Shown here: piece by piece, positions 25,647-39,000 of the stretch
Position numbering within the stretch: position 1 is the first letter of the stretch
Layout of the letters: every line of letters begins with the position of its first letter
Source: Promerops cafer
Lineage: Eukaryota; Chordata; Aves; Passeriformes; Nectariniidae
Reading direction: 5' to 3'
Length of the DNA: 64,000 bases
Assembly: GCA_013398275.1 (NCBI GenBank)
Contig: VZSE01014922.1
Location: forward strand, 6,016,253 to 6,080,252
Translations under genes and position numbers: made by a program
Notes under the pieces: model-generated
What the model was told of the DNA's origin: nothing
Databases searched by the model: none
The model's input: the letters and a program-made list of their open reading frames with translations, nothing else

Positions 25647-27180
25647 CTCCTCAAGAGAACAATTATAACATCCGTGTTTACCCTGACTGACCAAGCTTAT
25701 CTGGCTCAGCTGCACTAACTGGTTCAAAACAAGACTGGATTCAAGATCCAAGCTCCTCCTGGAGATTGACAGCAGATTCTGGCAGGTGATGGAGAGTAAG
25801 AGCACTTCCCCAGAACTGTTCTGCCTTGTCCTGAGCTTAAGGATTTCCTGTTAAATCTTTTACTCAGCATCAGGAAAGAGCCTTCATTTACTATCCCTGA
25901 CATACAGTGACATGATAGACCGAAGAGGAGAAATTGTTTTGCTTTGTGTCTCCATTATAGGCTTACAGAGTGTAATAATATGCAGCCTTTGATCTTGCTT
26001 TGTTTGTGTTCTGCACCATCTTTGCAGCTGATTGGAAAATAAAATATAGAACGTGTTGATTTAAAGACATTCAGACTAACAGACTAGCTAGACTTTATGA
26101 TTTGTGCTGAATTATTTATTGCACAATAAGTAACTTACCTGTTTTAGTAGACAATCTGCCCACTCATTGCCTTCCATGGGCTGCTATTCAAAAGGGCTTA
26201 AACATGTCAGAGGGGAGAAGTGATGGAATCAAAATGCTGGTGCCTGGTCATTTGAGGAAGGAGCAAATGTGGAAGTTGTTTGGGGGTTTTTAATTATAGC
26301 ACTCGATAGATATTAAGCAGGAAGGTCCTTCCTAATATTTCTGTGGCAGTTGTGGGTGGTCCCAAATTGATGTGTGGTTCCCTATACTGATAAACACAGG
26401 GTAGGCAGACTGGGCTGCGCAAGACCACACAGAGTTAGAACACCATGACTTGGTGAGGGACATTGTAAGGCAACCAAAACAAGGTCCAACATGTTTAGCT
26501 GACACACAAGGTGTTGCATTTAATATGCATTTTCCACTAGCTTTGAAGGATTTGCATCAAAATACATTAAATAATATTCTGGATATTATATGCTAAAAAG
26601 TCTGTGGCCTGTATTGCCCAAAAGACCCAAACCTAAACACAGACTGATTAAAACGGTGCTCTGCGTAGGAGCGCCAAACTTTTTAACTCCCCCTGAAACA
26701 AACTGCACAGAATTTCTGTTATCTTTGTAAGCCTGATTTTCTGAATAGTTTTTGTAATCATACTGAGTGTTCACACGTGTAAATGTACAGATGTGCCCAT
26801 CCCACAGAATCACAGAACAGTTCAGCATTTTTGGGGGCCATCTGGTCTGATCCCTGGTCAAAGCAAGGGCAATTAAAACAGCTTGCTCAAGGCTGCATCC
26901 AGTCAGGCTTTTAATATCTCCAAGGATGGAGTCTCCACAACCTCTTTGGGCAACCTACTCCAGTGTTTGACCACTGAACAGTAAAAAAGTTATTTCTTTG
27001 GTTCACGCAGAATTTCCTATATTTCTCTGTGCACGTTGCCTCTCTGGTGGTGTCACTGGGCACCACCACGGGAAGCGTCTGGCCCATCTTTCTTACTCCC
27101 CTCTCCCCTCCAGTCAGATATTTTAAAACATTGATAAAGTCGCCTGCAGCCTTTTCTTCCACAAGCTGAATAATCACAAC

Positions 27181-27500
27181 TCAACCTCTGCTTATATGGC
27201 CCTGAACCATCTTTGTGACCTTTTTCTTGGACTCCTTCCAGCAGGTCCATGTCTGTCTTGCACTGGGGAGCCCAGAGCTGAGCACAGCACTCAAGAGGTG
27301 TCTCACCAGGGCTGTACAGAGGGACAGAGTCACCTGCCCTGACCTGCTGGCAACACTCAGCCTGATGCAGCCCAGGAGGCTGCTGGCCACCTTTGCCACA
27401 AAGACACTGTGGCTCTTGCATCACTCCTCACAGTTCTTTATCATCTGTAAACACACTGGGGGTGCACTTGGCCCCATTTTCCAGGTGACTAATGAAAAGA
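27181..27500 (-). pseudogene. CR1 ORF2 fragment: DD motif and post-RT domain
   Basis: On the minus strand a VFTDDKEL reading at about 27435-27455 is the remnant of the RT catalytic box (FADD in the family). It is followed closely by ASSLLGCIRLSVASRSGQV and LCTALVR, the well-conserved post-RT block. In intact CR1 a longer stretch separates these, so about a hundred codons appear to be missing here. Stops follow the DD box. Confidence 0.82.
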
Positions 27501-27537
27501 ATTAACAGTACTGGCCCAGTATCAACCCCTGGGGTAC

Positions 27538-28217
27538 TTAAGTGGTAACTGGCCTCCAGCTGGACTTTGAGCTGCTGATCTTCACCCTCTGAGCCCAGCA
27601 CTTCAGCCAGTTTTCAGTCCATCTCACTGTCCACTTACCTAGTCTGTACTTCAACATTTTGTCTTGAGGGAGACAATGTAAGAGCTTTGCAAAATAAACA
27701 GCATCCACTGCTCTCCCTTCATCCACTGAACCAGTCATCTCATTGTGAAAAGCTGTTGGGTTAGTGAAGTATGATTTGACTTTTGTAAATTTGTGCAATT
27801 GGTGTTATTTCCTCCATTTCTGAGGGATTGTGGTGAGGCTAACCAGCCTGTAGTTCCTCAAATTCTCCTTGCCTGTGTTGAAGACAGAAGCGACATTTAC
27901 TTTCTACCAGACTTCAGGAACTTCCTCAAGTTACCACAGTCTTTCAGAGAGTGGCCTTGCAATGACATTGACCAGGTCCCTCAGTACTAATGGGTACATT
28001 TCATCAGATTCTAGGGACTTGTATATGTCTAGTCTGGCTAAATGTTCCTGAAATTAATCTTTCTCCATTAAAAGCAAGTCTTCCTTGCTTCAAACTTTCT
28101 TACTGGTTTCAGGCACCTGGGATTCCTGCAGGCAAATCCTACCTGAAAAAACAAGGGAAAGAAGGCACTGAGTTTGACCTTTTCCATGCCCTTTGTCACC
28201 AATTTCCCTGACCCATT
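27538..28217 (-). pseudogene. CR1 ORF2 reverse-transcriptase fragment
   Basis: The minus-strand frame 27538-27798 reads HNEMTGSVDEGRAVDAVYF, then KLLHCL, then KWTVRWTENWLKCWAQRV and KSSWRPVT. This is the central RT region of CR1. The first catalytic aspartate block (FSKAFD in the family) is degraded to FAKLLHC, so the polymerase could not work. Further upstream, other frames keep readable pieces such as MEKVKLSAFF. The VPQG block follows at once but is preceded by a stop. Confidence 0.88.
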
Positions 28218-28447
28218 CTCATCTCATCATCACTGCAACCAAGGCTACCCCTGACTTTCCTGCTGCTGACCAGTTTTTCCACATTGTTAAGTATCAGGCA
28301 GAGCAGATTCTTTTTGCTGACTTCTCTGTCACCTGTGTCTGGAAGAGAGTTATCCCCAATGCACTCCAGAAACAGCCTTGGTTGCTTGTGCCCTGCTGTG
28401 TTGTTCTCCCAGCAGCTACCAGGGTGGTTCAAGAACCTGACCTGCAA
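28218..28447 (-). pseudogene. CR1 ORF2 endonuclease fragment
   Basis: The minus-strand frame reads NHPGSCWENNTAGHKQPRL, then FLECIGDN, then GSLGCSDDEM. This matches the C-terminal half of the CR1 apurinic-type endonuclease, whose conserved NHP and GCSDHEM motifs are close to intact; the second H is now D. Directly after DEM the reading passes to RMGQGNW, which belongs to the pre-RT region, marking an internal deletion junction. The N-terminal half of the endonuclease lies partly in 28448-28622, further degraded. Confidence 0.85.
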
Positions 28448-30034
28448 ACATGACGCTTATCCCAGTTGCCTGCTGCTTCTTCCCAATCATATGATCTGTA
28501 GCCGACACCCACCGCAGTTGCTCACACTGGTCTGCCCTTTAATCCCCACCCATAAGCTCCCAGCTTGCTCTTCACCCCTCCCTAGGCAAAGCTACCGGCA
28601 CTGCCACTGCTCTTTCACATGAAGTTCTCTTCTGAATCTTCTAGTTGATTTCAGAGAAATATCTATCTCAAGCATGCAAAGTTCCAACTACATTTTTCAT
28701 GGAAAAATGTCTCCATGAGGGGAGCAGAGTGAATGGACAGACACACGACAGGACAATGGGATGCAGGAAGTACTCAACTCTTCTTAGACAATGAAAATCC
28801 AGTTATAGGACTCAAATAAAGAGGAAAATCAGACTACATCATTTCTACTGTGTATGAGCAATTCTGTATTTTTTTATAGAGGCATTTTGGACCTTCCAAA
28901 ATAAATTAAAAAAAAAAAAATCTTAATGTAATTCTCAGAAAAAAGAAGCAGCTACATCATAGGACATCCTATGTGAGATCATCCTTACACAGCAGGAGTC
29001 CAGATCACAAAGTCATTATCCAGTCCTATCATTGCCTGTACATCCCTCAAGACTTTCAACTTAGCTACAGTCTCTTAAAAATAATGTATGAACTTAAGGA
29101 TTTTGTACTACCAGGGAAAATATGGAATATCATTCTTAGGGTCATTCACATTGGGCCTCACATTTCTAAGTATCTCACAAGCACTGGAAGCTTCCACTAA
29201 TGTCAGTTGTTTTATAGTTTTGGCACCACTCAAGCTACTGCTGCTTATTTGTTCTTTACTGAAGGCCAGTGACAGGCTTATACAAAGCTCATAGAGAAGA
29301 ATGAAATGAAAATCCCTAAGACTCCAAATGAAGACACAGATCCCACTTGCTGTTTCAGAGCCCTTTGTTTCTCAGATTTACACAGAAGGGAGAGGGAATG
29401 AAGCCAGTCACTCAATGAACAAACTGCCCTTCAAATCCTAAAGAATTAATCTGATGGCTCTTGTTGACACTATGTTTATTAGTTTTCTGGTGTAAAAAGA
29501 TGTATGTTCTGTGGAAAAACAAAAAATTGGATTTAAATCAGAGTTCCCAGAGTTTGTTTGTGATTACAGACTTCTTGGAATTGTTTTAAAGCTTTATCAC
29601 TATTTGCCTGCTTTCTAAATAAGCAGGAATGAGGAACAAAAACATCAGTTGTTACCTCAGGCAGGTATATCCTTCAACAGGGCTCCTCTAGTGCCAAAGT
29701 CCAACCTTAATTCAGCATCCTGCTGAATGGAGCTTGATGCTGCTCCCAGTGAAGCAAGAGCAGCCGTCACCCCAGGGAATGATGGCACAGCTGGCCTCAT
29801 GCTATGGAATTAGAAGCTTCTCTTTTGAAAGGGTTCTTTGTTTCCATAAATAATAGGTAAAATTCTTAAAAGTGCAAATCTTCTTCTCAGAAGTGATAAG
29901 AAGCCCTTGAGCTCGAGTCTCCAAGGCAGCTGCAGCTAAGTTACCTGATCATAGGAATCCGTAGGATTCAACATGCCCAAATACTTTTGGGACTCTGCGC
30001 CAAGAGTTTGAGTTTCACAAACAAGAAATGGAAC

Positions 30035-30068
30035 AAAGACTCCAAAGTTCAGTGCTTTTGGAGTCTTT
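30035..30068. other. Perfect 12-bp hairpin
   Basis: AAAGACTCCAAA (30035-30046) and TTTGGAGTCTTT (30057-30068) are exact reverse complements around a 10-base loop, GTTCAGTGCT. One more G-C pair with a bulge can extend the stem inward. The stem is too short for a typical animal pre-miRNA. It could be an inverted-repeat scar or a structured RNA if transcribed. Confidence 0.7.
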
Positions 30069-33000
30069 AGCTGTCCTAATATGGCCTTGAGAAACACACC
30101 AGCAGGAGCAAAGAACAATTAAGAACTTTTTTTTGTCTGGCTTTTGCTGCTTTTGAAAAGTTTACCCTGACCCCAAAGCTACTTGCCCACCTGTCTAAAA
30201 GCCCAACCATTCTTGAGAAAGATCTGTTGTCAGTTCCACCCTGCAGATGATCTGGACATCACTGTGGTGGTTGGATGCCTCCCTCAGGCCAGAAGGGCAT
30301 GGGATGAAGTGAGGTTGCACAGGGACAGTCCTGCATAACCGTGTGGGCTCACCCCTCTCCGTTACTGCGTGACCAGCACTAAATATCATTGCAGGCAGAA
30401 ATAAGAGTATGTCAGATGGATGATGAAAACCAGCCTCTCTAGGTTTTGTAAATCTGTCTTGTAGATGCAAGTTGGTGTCCCAAAGGACTTTTATATTACC
30501 TGCAGGGGAGTCACTCTAGCATCAATGTCAGGAGATTTTGGTTGTCACAGACTGTCCTCCTCAGGTGATTTTCTGCAGCTCTCAATTGTAATGAATTATT
30601 GCCACCTCAGTCGCAGGATGTCTGAAGCATGGATGTCCTTTCTCTTCTTACTGCCGACATTCAGGATGTCAGTTTATTTTGTTTTTATAAACCTGTTTTT
30701 CTCTCACATGCAAACAAACATTTCAGGTAATAACCTTGTCTCCAGTAGAATATTGCATTTTGTCCTTCAAAGAGTTTTTTTTATATGAAATCCCAAAAAC
30801 ATCCAAAAGGCATTGACTATAAAACCAGACGTTCTTGAATTAGTTATAAATACAAATGGCAGGCAAAAAAAAGATAAATTAGGAAAACCCCCTGGAGCTG
30901 TTATTTCATTCACTTGCACCTGCCCATGCTACTTCCAGATGACAAGACTCTAGAATTAAATACAAAAGTGATATAAAAAAAATGTCATCACATTGGACCA
31001 TTTTTAGTAGATGCAAAGCTGACCTGGCCTTTGTGGTTTCTTTTGCTAAACCAGGGGTGTTATTTTTATTGCTGCTGTGTCCATGTCCAGCAGAAACTTA
31101 CGGCGTCTGCTCTCCATCCCTCCACAGTGACATGCTGGAAACCGTTCTGTGGGAATGCCTTGTGTTAGCATTGCTGCAAATAACATGATGTGCTAGTACA
31201 GATGTCAGGTGAGAATTTCACAACTATGATAAAAATCACTACAAAGCCTGGCCAGCATACCAGGAAACCTCTGCAGACTTATGCAATCCTGTTTGTTCCA
31301 CTTGTATCAATCAAAGTTGCCCTGGCTCAGGAAAAATAAAGCAACTACAAACAATTATTTTCAAATAACAAAACTCCCAAAATGTAATTGAAGAAACTCT
31401 GAACTCTGTTTTATTCCCATGTAAAGAAAAACATTCCATACATATTAGGGATTTGTCAGAATTCCCCTTCCTCCGTCTTGCCTTCTTGTAAAATTTACTT
31501 TTAATAACTGTCAGCTTCCTGAACCACAAAGCTCTCTCTTCTGTTTTCCTGTTATTCACTGGGGCAAAACAAAATGCTAAGGCAAGAAGAGAACGCAGGT
31601 GTGTTTATCCTGGGTCTGGGCAAAAGGAGTTTGCACTCCAGCATTAGCAAGAGGCTAATGGTTGTTTCCAGCCTTTGCCTGCTGCAGTGGGAGGTCTCCT
31701 AGCGGGACTAGCTGAAGGACACCAGCCAAAACTACACCTCCCACTCCCACGTGCTGCCCACAGTGATGGCTGACCTTGGAGGGAATGTGATCATTGTCTT
31801 CCTACTGTAGGAACTCCCAAACTTGCAGAGAGCTGAGGGGTTGGAGGCACACTGAGCACAGCAGTTTCCCCCTGTGAAACCATCGCACTTCCCTCGCAGG
31901 CTGAAACCTTACCATTACAGTCAGGGAGCGAGTGCCACAGAGAGGCGTCAGTGCCTTTCATCCCACTGGTGGCTCCTAGCTGGAAGCTTGGAAATAACAT
32001 AATCCAGTGCAGCTCCCTCTTACTACAGTGCTTTTCTGATGTGGCCAGAAACCTGCCCTGTGCCCAAACTGAAATACCCTTACAGAAGAATACAACAGCC
32101 CTGAGCAGAGGTGCCTGACCAAGTTTTACAAAGCATTGCGCTCACTGCATAGGTAGACAGATCTTGGGGAGAGATTTTCCGGTTGTTTAAATACCACTGA
32201 TTTCCATGGCAATGCCGTGTTAGTCACCTTTCAAAAATCCTACTAAGCATCACTGCCTCATACCCGGGCTCTTAGTTACTGAAGGACAGTGCCTATAAAA
32301 CCATGTTTCCTGTCAGTGGGGGAAGAGTATTGAAGCAATTCATTTGCTGAGACAGTACAGGGAGAAATGAAACTTAAGAAACTGAAGCAAAAACAATTAC
32401 ACTTTGAAACTACCATAGAAAATTCTATATAAAACATATGAAAATAATGTGAATATAGTTCAAATTATTAGCACTTTTTCTTTTGCTATACTTTAAAGAT
32501 CTTGCTATAAAATTCCTGTACAATTTCATTTAACATCCAACAGAAATATTTCCCAGACCCAGCTCTCTCTTTCTTCAACAGACACAGTATGTCAGCACCA
32601 GCCACAGTATAACAGCAATTCCTGCGGCAGGATGATGAGAAGATACATCACTGGTACATACCTAGTGTTATATTGACTTGGACTATTGATTACAGCCCCA
32701 CATCCCATCATGCCAGGACCTGCATGAAGAGTAGAAAGAACTGCAACTTATTTGCTAAGGATATTCTTGCTCATGGGTTTGTTTGTCAGGAACATGCACA
32801 AAAAATTTTCTGCATATATTGCAGAGCGCTACAAAACCAAAAGCCAGCATCCTGCCCAAGCAGACACCAGAAAACACTGTTCTCTGCAGATACATGGGGA
32901 TAGTTAAGATATTCTTTGAGGAAGTGGAAACAATGGTCTCATACCCTCTCAGGTTGCCATTAGGCTAAAGGGGAGAATCTTCCTCCTCTCTCTAGATTTC

Positions 33001-36000
33001 ACTGCTGCCCAGGTTCATGAGACATAGATTTGAATGTATTTGGCTTCCTATCAATACCTCTGGGAATTGAACAGGAGCACTGACCTAGGCTCCCAGGCAA
33101 CTTAATGCCTCTGTTTTCAACCATCAATTGATTTTAAGGTTTGCTTAAACTTCTTAGGCCACATGATCAGCCTTAATAAAGAGTCAAATTAAGTGTCTCA
33201 AGTCATGACTAGGTGAAATTTAAATCTCATGTATCTCTATATATTCAATAGGAGCAGCTCAAATGTTAACTGCTAAATGTTTGTAATCAATCTTTCACAA
33301 ACATCAAGGAGAGAATTGGCAGAAAATACACAAACCAAACTTTAAAAAAAAAAAAAACAACAAAACCACCCCAACTCCCCAAAAAACAGCCAATAGACCA
33401 AGTGCATAAAAATGTAGTCTACTCATGAACAACTTACAAGAAATGAAGTTGCTCTGTAAAATCTTTAGCAGGAGTCATAGCTTGAATTATGCCAAACATG
33501 CCCTCAAATGCTTGTTTTTTTATCCCAGCTACAGCAGAGCCCTCCCTGGTCCTTTAATGCAAAGAGACATGGGGGTGCTCTATATGTAGAAGTGACCTGT
33601 ACTATCAAGAAAAATTAGAGACTGCAAGAGAAGCAGATAGTTCAAAGTTCTGATTCATTTCCTCCCTGTCCATCTGCAAGCTGCTGGGCTCAAAGGGACA
33701 TGCAGCAACCACTGAACTGGAGCCCCATGAGTTGCCCTCCCCTGAAAGCCAGGATGCAGAGGGCTTCTGCCTGCTGGAGAAGGTCCAGGCACTTCTTCCT
33801 CCTCCTTCCATGTCACCAGGAAGTGCCATGCAATCTTTATTTCTTGCCCCCTTTGTGAGGCAGGAAGGCCCTGAAGAAATCCAAGCCTCAACCTCCTGAC
33901 TGTAAAATCCGGACCGAGGCATCCAGCACACCTGAGTGGGTGTATGTGTGACAGGAGAAGGCAGCTCCGAGACAGGGGAGGGGAGGACTGGAACAAAGGC
34001 CAGGTGAGGAGGCTGGCAGCAGCAAGAGAGGACAGGCCCTGCTGCAGCAGGGATGTGAAGTTTAAATAGGGTGATGAACAGAGAGATGCAGGTTCTGGTC
34101 TCCCTGCATGGTGGCACCAGGGAAGAGCAACGCCTCCTGAGATACAGCAGAGGGAGAAAAGCCAAATCAAATGAGAGCAAATGCATTGTAAAAGTTTGTG
34201 CTTTGACAAGAGGAGGGTGATCTGTCAGCTCTGGTGGTTGATGGGGAGCAAAGTAGACTAGAGGTCTTTTTTTATATCTTGCTATAAAAGTATCAGCAGT
34301 TAAACTACAGACCATGTCTCAGATGCCTCCTCCTACACAAGGCTTGCCTGTGAGCAGAAGTATTAACTCAATCTGTCTAAATGATCCTTGAGTGTCCAAA
34401 GAATGTTTTTCCCTCCATTAAAAGAGTTAGGTAGTCAAATGGCAAACCCCTGAAATCCATTAATATAGAAGCAAGCTTTTCAGGGCGTGCCTTGGCCCTC
34501 AGCTGTTTTGCTAAATTAGACATTAATATGAGAGAGAAACGTGCAAAACTAAAACTGCCCAGACAATGGTAACATGGCTGTCTCCTTCTCTGCCTCACAC
34601 CTGTGCTGACCAGCAGCAGCAACTCCCTGCCACCAGGGCAGCACAGCCACTTCTGTGACCCCTGCAGTCTGCACCTGCCAACACACAGCATTCTGCTTCC
34701 AGCTCCCAAGCAGTGAGGCCACGGGGGGGCCTTTCCTACTTCATACCCCGTGCAACAAGGCAACTGCTGGCTCATGCTGTTTTCTCTATTTCCTGCATTT
34801 TCAGCAGTTTGCAAAGTTAAAACATACTCATCTGCTTAACCAGGGCCATCACCTGGAACACGATCAAGATTATGAAATTTGCATTTTGAGTCTTTCTGAA
34901 CAAAGTGCCTCTAGGTGAGATAACACACTCATTTCCCGCTCTGTGTCAGCAACAATTTTGTCTCACTTCTCTATTTTTTTTTTTGTTTGTTTTAACATGA
35001 CATGCATTGAAACAGATAACAAATCTTTCCAAAGCTAACAAGGAAAGGATTTCTTCCTCTGATTGAAGCTGAGTTAGTAAGACTGTCGTGAAGCACAGCG
35101 TGCTGCGACCTGTACGATACCAGCAATGAACATGTATTGAGATGAGAGGAGTCATTGTAAAACTCTGGGCAAAGGGGTTGGGCCCATTTCTCTACAGCCC
35201 AATGTCTACCTCATTGTTTCAACAGCAAGCAAACAGCAAGAACAGATTGTTTACAAGAGTGTTGAGGTCAATCTTGACAGTATTTTGTTTTCTCTGTAGT
35301 TAGTGATGACAGAAAGGTGATTATGAAAAGCAATTGAAGTATTTCTTCCCAGATTGGATGATTCATAATTACTTGCTGAAGCTGTTGTCAACCAAAGGTT
35401 GAGCATGGTGAGAGGAGGAAGAAAGACACAGAGAATTAATACAGTGCACTTAGAGCAATCTCTTTGCAATCCTCAAGCTGCACACACAAATGAGCACACA
35501 GTCAAACACACAGGCAGGAACAGCAGTAAAACATTAAACAATGTACAGAAGCAATGCCTACGTGGAAGGCAGAAGATTAAGTGCCAGCAATAGTCTAGAC
35601 ACTGGGTCATGCACTTAAATCCCATTCATAATTTCTAACATTAAACCGTCACTCAGAGTACCCAAAAATGAATAAGCCTGAGTAAAGCTCAGAAAAGTCT
35701 TTGTCAGAGCACCGGGAACAAGAAGGGCATGGTTAACATGTGCTACATCCCCACCTGCCTTAGTCAGGACAACTAGAACAAAGGCAGTGCAGCTGTGCCA
35801 GTTTACACCAGCTTAAGCTATGACCTGTTTAAACATTTTTGGATGGTGTCCAACAATAGTGTCTAGACATTGTTATTCAGAAATAGCTTGATCTTCATCT
35901 TTTGCTTTTGTACAGAAAGGAAGAGGAAATGTATGTCACAAAGCAACATTTTGCGCAGAACAGCAGGGAAAGAGAGGATGGAAACCCAATTAAAGGCAGA

Positions 36001-39000
36001 TCAGAAATCTTTCAAAGCTGTTTATAAAGAAACATACTATCTCCAGCCTCTAGTGAGTGAATGAAAAGAGATTGCATGGAGCAAGGAATCAGGTGATCTG
36101 CCTTGCAAAATTTTCTTTGCCTCAGAGAACAAAATCCAAGAGCCCATTTCATTAGCCTTGCCCCTTTGCTCACTGTTGAAATCTTCTGCTTTTATATTCC
36201 TCAGTTCCTGATTTGGCAGACCCAGCACCCAAGAAAAAAGCCTTGCTATGTCATGTTAGTAAGGAAAAATCTAAGGAGCTTCTGTGTTTAGAGACTATGT
36301 CAAACAGCACTGCTTTCTTTGTCCCTAGCTGCTTACTAGAAAGATTGTCTGAAGCAAATTACCTTCTTTAATTCTAATATTTTGTATCTTTCTGTTCTTC
36401 ATTGCCTCTAGGTCTCCTGGTCAAAAAATGTTATTTTTAGATTACTTCATTTTATGTAACTTTCATGGAAGAATTCAGCATGCTACTTCCACATGAATAT
36501 CTGCACCAAGAACAGGCAGATGTGGGATAATTTGAAAGGAACTTCTGTGGAGTCTTTGTGCTACAGCTTCCCAAAGGCTTTGACTTTCTGTCTTTTCCTT
36601 TGCTTCTACATCAGCATCTTGTCTCCTCATATGCAGCTTTTAAGTATATTTTTAGACAGTTGAACAATTCAAACAGTTTGCCTGGAGCCAGCATTTAAAC
36701 TTAGACCTGTATTTTCAGAAAAAAAAAAAATAGATTAAAAGTTAGAATGGCTATTTAGAAGTTTCAAAAAGGTCAATCTTCTGCTGATATTTTTACATAC
36801 CTTATTTTTGTAGCTGCCTGTATTTCAGATGAAAAAAAAGTGTATGTTATAAAGAAACATATGTTTCAAGAGAAAAAGAGGTCACTAAATTCTGTCATAA
36901 AATGTAGGCTTTTATTTATTTACCTTTACTTCTCAGGTTGGATCAGTGAAACTGCTCTAGTACAAACCAGACAACAGTTTGATGAGATGCTAAAGTCTGT
37001 GTTCAAGGCCCTTGTACTGCATCTCACACATCACGCACACAAGGACTGGTTCAATTAATATATTCTACATTTGCTAGTTCTTTTTCACCAAAACCATTTT
37101 TGTAGATTAGGCAGGGTAACCAGTATTGTATTGCTGTGTTGTATGCTGTCTGTTCTCTGTAGCTGGCCAAAACCAGCATAAACCTCTTCTCAGGAGTCTT
37201 AGTGAGCTGAACAAAGCACATTTGCAGCCCACACACTAATTTCATCCAACAGGACACAGGTTCTGCTTGCAAGTGGGGAACCACAGCCTTAGAAGGTACA
37301 TGGAGATGAAAACCAACTGATCTCAGCAGCTGTCAGGGTGTACACAGTGCTGAGATATTCAGGACTAGAAATGCTAAGACGGCCCCTCATCTCACAGGTC
37401 CCAGACCACACAGGATTCATTGGAACACTTCAATCAAGCTTAACATACAGATCCGCTCTCCTTTAAGAAAACTCCAGCACAGCCTGTCTTCCAGTTCAGC
37501 TATCTCTTGGAAAATTGTCTCCAGCAAGAGTATGAAGATGCTACAGAGACATAATGGATGGCAAACTCCAACAGATTTTGCCAGGAAAATAAATCAGTGA
37601 TTCCAAGGACACAATTCCTTCCTTGCCAGTAAAACCTGTCTTAGGTATCCAGCTGGCCTCCAGATGATCTGATGACACCAACCTTGGCAGCTGAAGACTT
37701 GATACCACGGGTGAGGTCTGACCACAGCAAGGCTGTGCTGGCCCGAGGTGCTGTGGAACAGGAGTTACACAGGAACTGTTGAAAATCCATGTGTGCTCCT
37801 CCATTGCTGCTATTTCATTAGTATAAAACCAAATAAAACCAAACATTGCAGTTCTTGCTTTCTTCCAGTGCCACTCCTGGTCTGACTCATCCACCAGTCA
37901 CCTCTTCACTTTATATTTGCTCTTTCTGCTGGAACTTCATGTCCCTCTCACGCCTCCCATACAAATGACACTAGCAACCATGAAAACGTCAGGATCTTCA
38001 AAGACTGCCACAACTACAGCCTTGATACTGGGATACTTCCCTTTCCCACAGTCAGCAGCATAGCTTTTCCTGGCAATTACTTTGGACATGTCCTGTGATG
38101 TTGAATTAGAGGAGACTGAGCAGAAGGAAGATCAGAACACCAGTGGCATGACTTGACCTTGACAGCCAAGGAAAATAGTATTCAGGTGACTACGAGAGTG
38201 AATGGAAGGGTTCCAACAGAATGGGACTATGTAAAGAAAAGCAGTTGTGATGGGGCTGTACTGGATGGACAATTTACTGCTTTTCAGCTCATCTATGTTT
38301 TCTCTCCGTGGTAATAATATGTCCTTAGCTAAAGCACACGTAAAGTATTCCAAATAAACTTAGTATTTTCATGACCTCAAAATGGAAATCCAAAACAATT
38401 GGATATCTTTGATATTTGCTTAACCGGGCTTCAGCTCTGCCTTAGTAAAACAAGGAATTATATTCCTCTCCAGAAAGGTATGAAAATGAATTCAATATTG
38501 ATGATAGTTCCAAGAACCACAGAGGAGGCTGTGAGGAAATTAACATTTGTGACTTGGGTGTAGTATTAAACAGAACACATTTGAACATGGTCTGAAGCTG
38601 CACAGTGAAACTGTTGAAGCTGATCATCCAGCAGAAATCACCCCTCCTTAGCACTAAGCAAAGCAAGCATCATATGGAACACATGGCACAGAGTGATACA
38701 ATGAAAACCTGTATCATAACACAAAGACAGGTAATAAACTAAGGAATGTGACAAATGTTAATTTTAGCACTTATCATCAGAATTACTGCATTTGCAACTC
38801 ATTTTTTTCCTAATACAGCTTCTTGGATGAAATATTGGTACTTGCTAGCAGAAAAGAAATTCAAACACAACAGCTGGATGTCATTTTTCCCCTCTGAGGA
38901 ATGTCACGTTTGTAATGGCCCAGTGAGCAAAGGCAAATACATAATGGTTATTCAGAAAGCAATTAGATTCTGACCGCAGGGAAATGTTTTCTGAATGGAG

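Larger units (their letters stand above)
17786..26801. other. Unique non-coding DNA
   Basis: No coding feature is supported. The 197-codon plus frame at 18735-19328 is the longest and has no family resemblance. Weak MIR-like wording occurs at about 21270-21350 (AGGCACTGAGA, GAAACCCAGGTCTTG) and 22895-22925 (GGCACTATACAAATATAG). An ATTA-rich cluster at 20815-21000 and a 29-bp tandem repeat at 25589-25646 are listed separately. The remainder shows only scattered short simple repeats, such as CAAA units at 24541-24558. Confidence 0.45.
26802..28622 (-). mobile_element. CR1 LINE copy C, long but internally deleted
   Basis: This is the longest CR1 copy in the window, on the minus strand. Its 3' end is at 26802 (plus-strand wording CACAGAATCACAGAACAG) and its 5' truncation is near 28622. 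From the 5' side on the minus strand it holds part of the ORF2 endonuclease, jumps near 28220 to the region before the reverse transcriptase, continues through the RT fingers and palm, jumps again after the DD motif, and ends with the C-terminal domain and 3' UTR. Every part carries stops and frameshifts. Copy D shows a similar 3' tail (a GGAAGGACCTCTGGAGG-type end). The internal gaps could be later deletions or could have arisen during insertion. Confidence 0.95.

Noticed and set aside
27181..28447. Reverse-transcriptase motifs considered as an endogenous retrovirus
   Set aside because: The adjoining endonuclease wording, post-RT domain and 3' tail are those of CR1, a non-LTR element. There are no gag, protease, integrase or LTR pairs.
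33605..34315. 236-codon minus-strand open frame, the longest in the window
   Set aside because: It overlaps a 184-codon frame in another register, shows no domain, signal or family resemblance, and lies in a GC-richer patch where stops are rarer.
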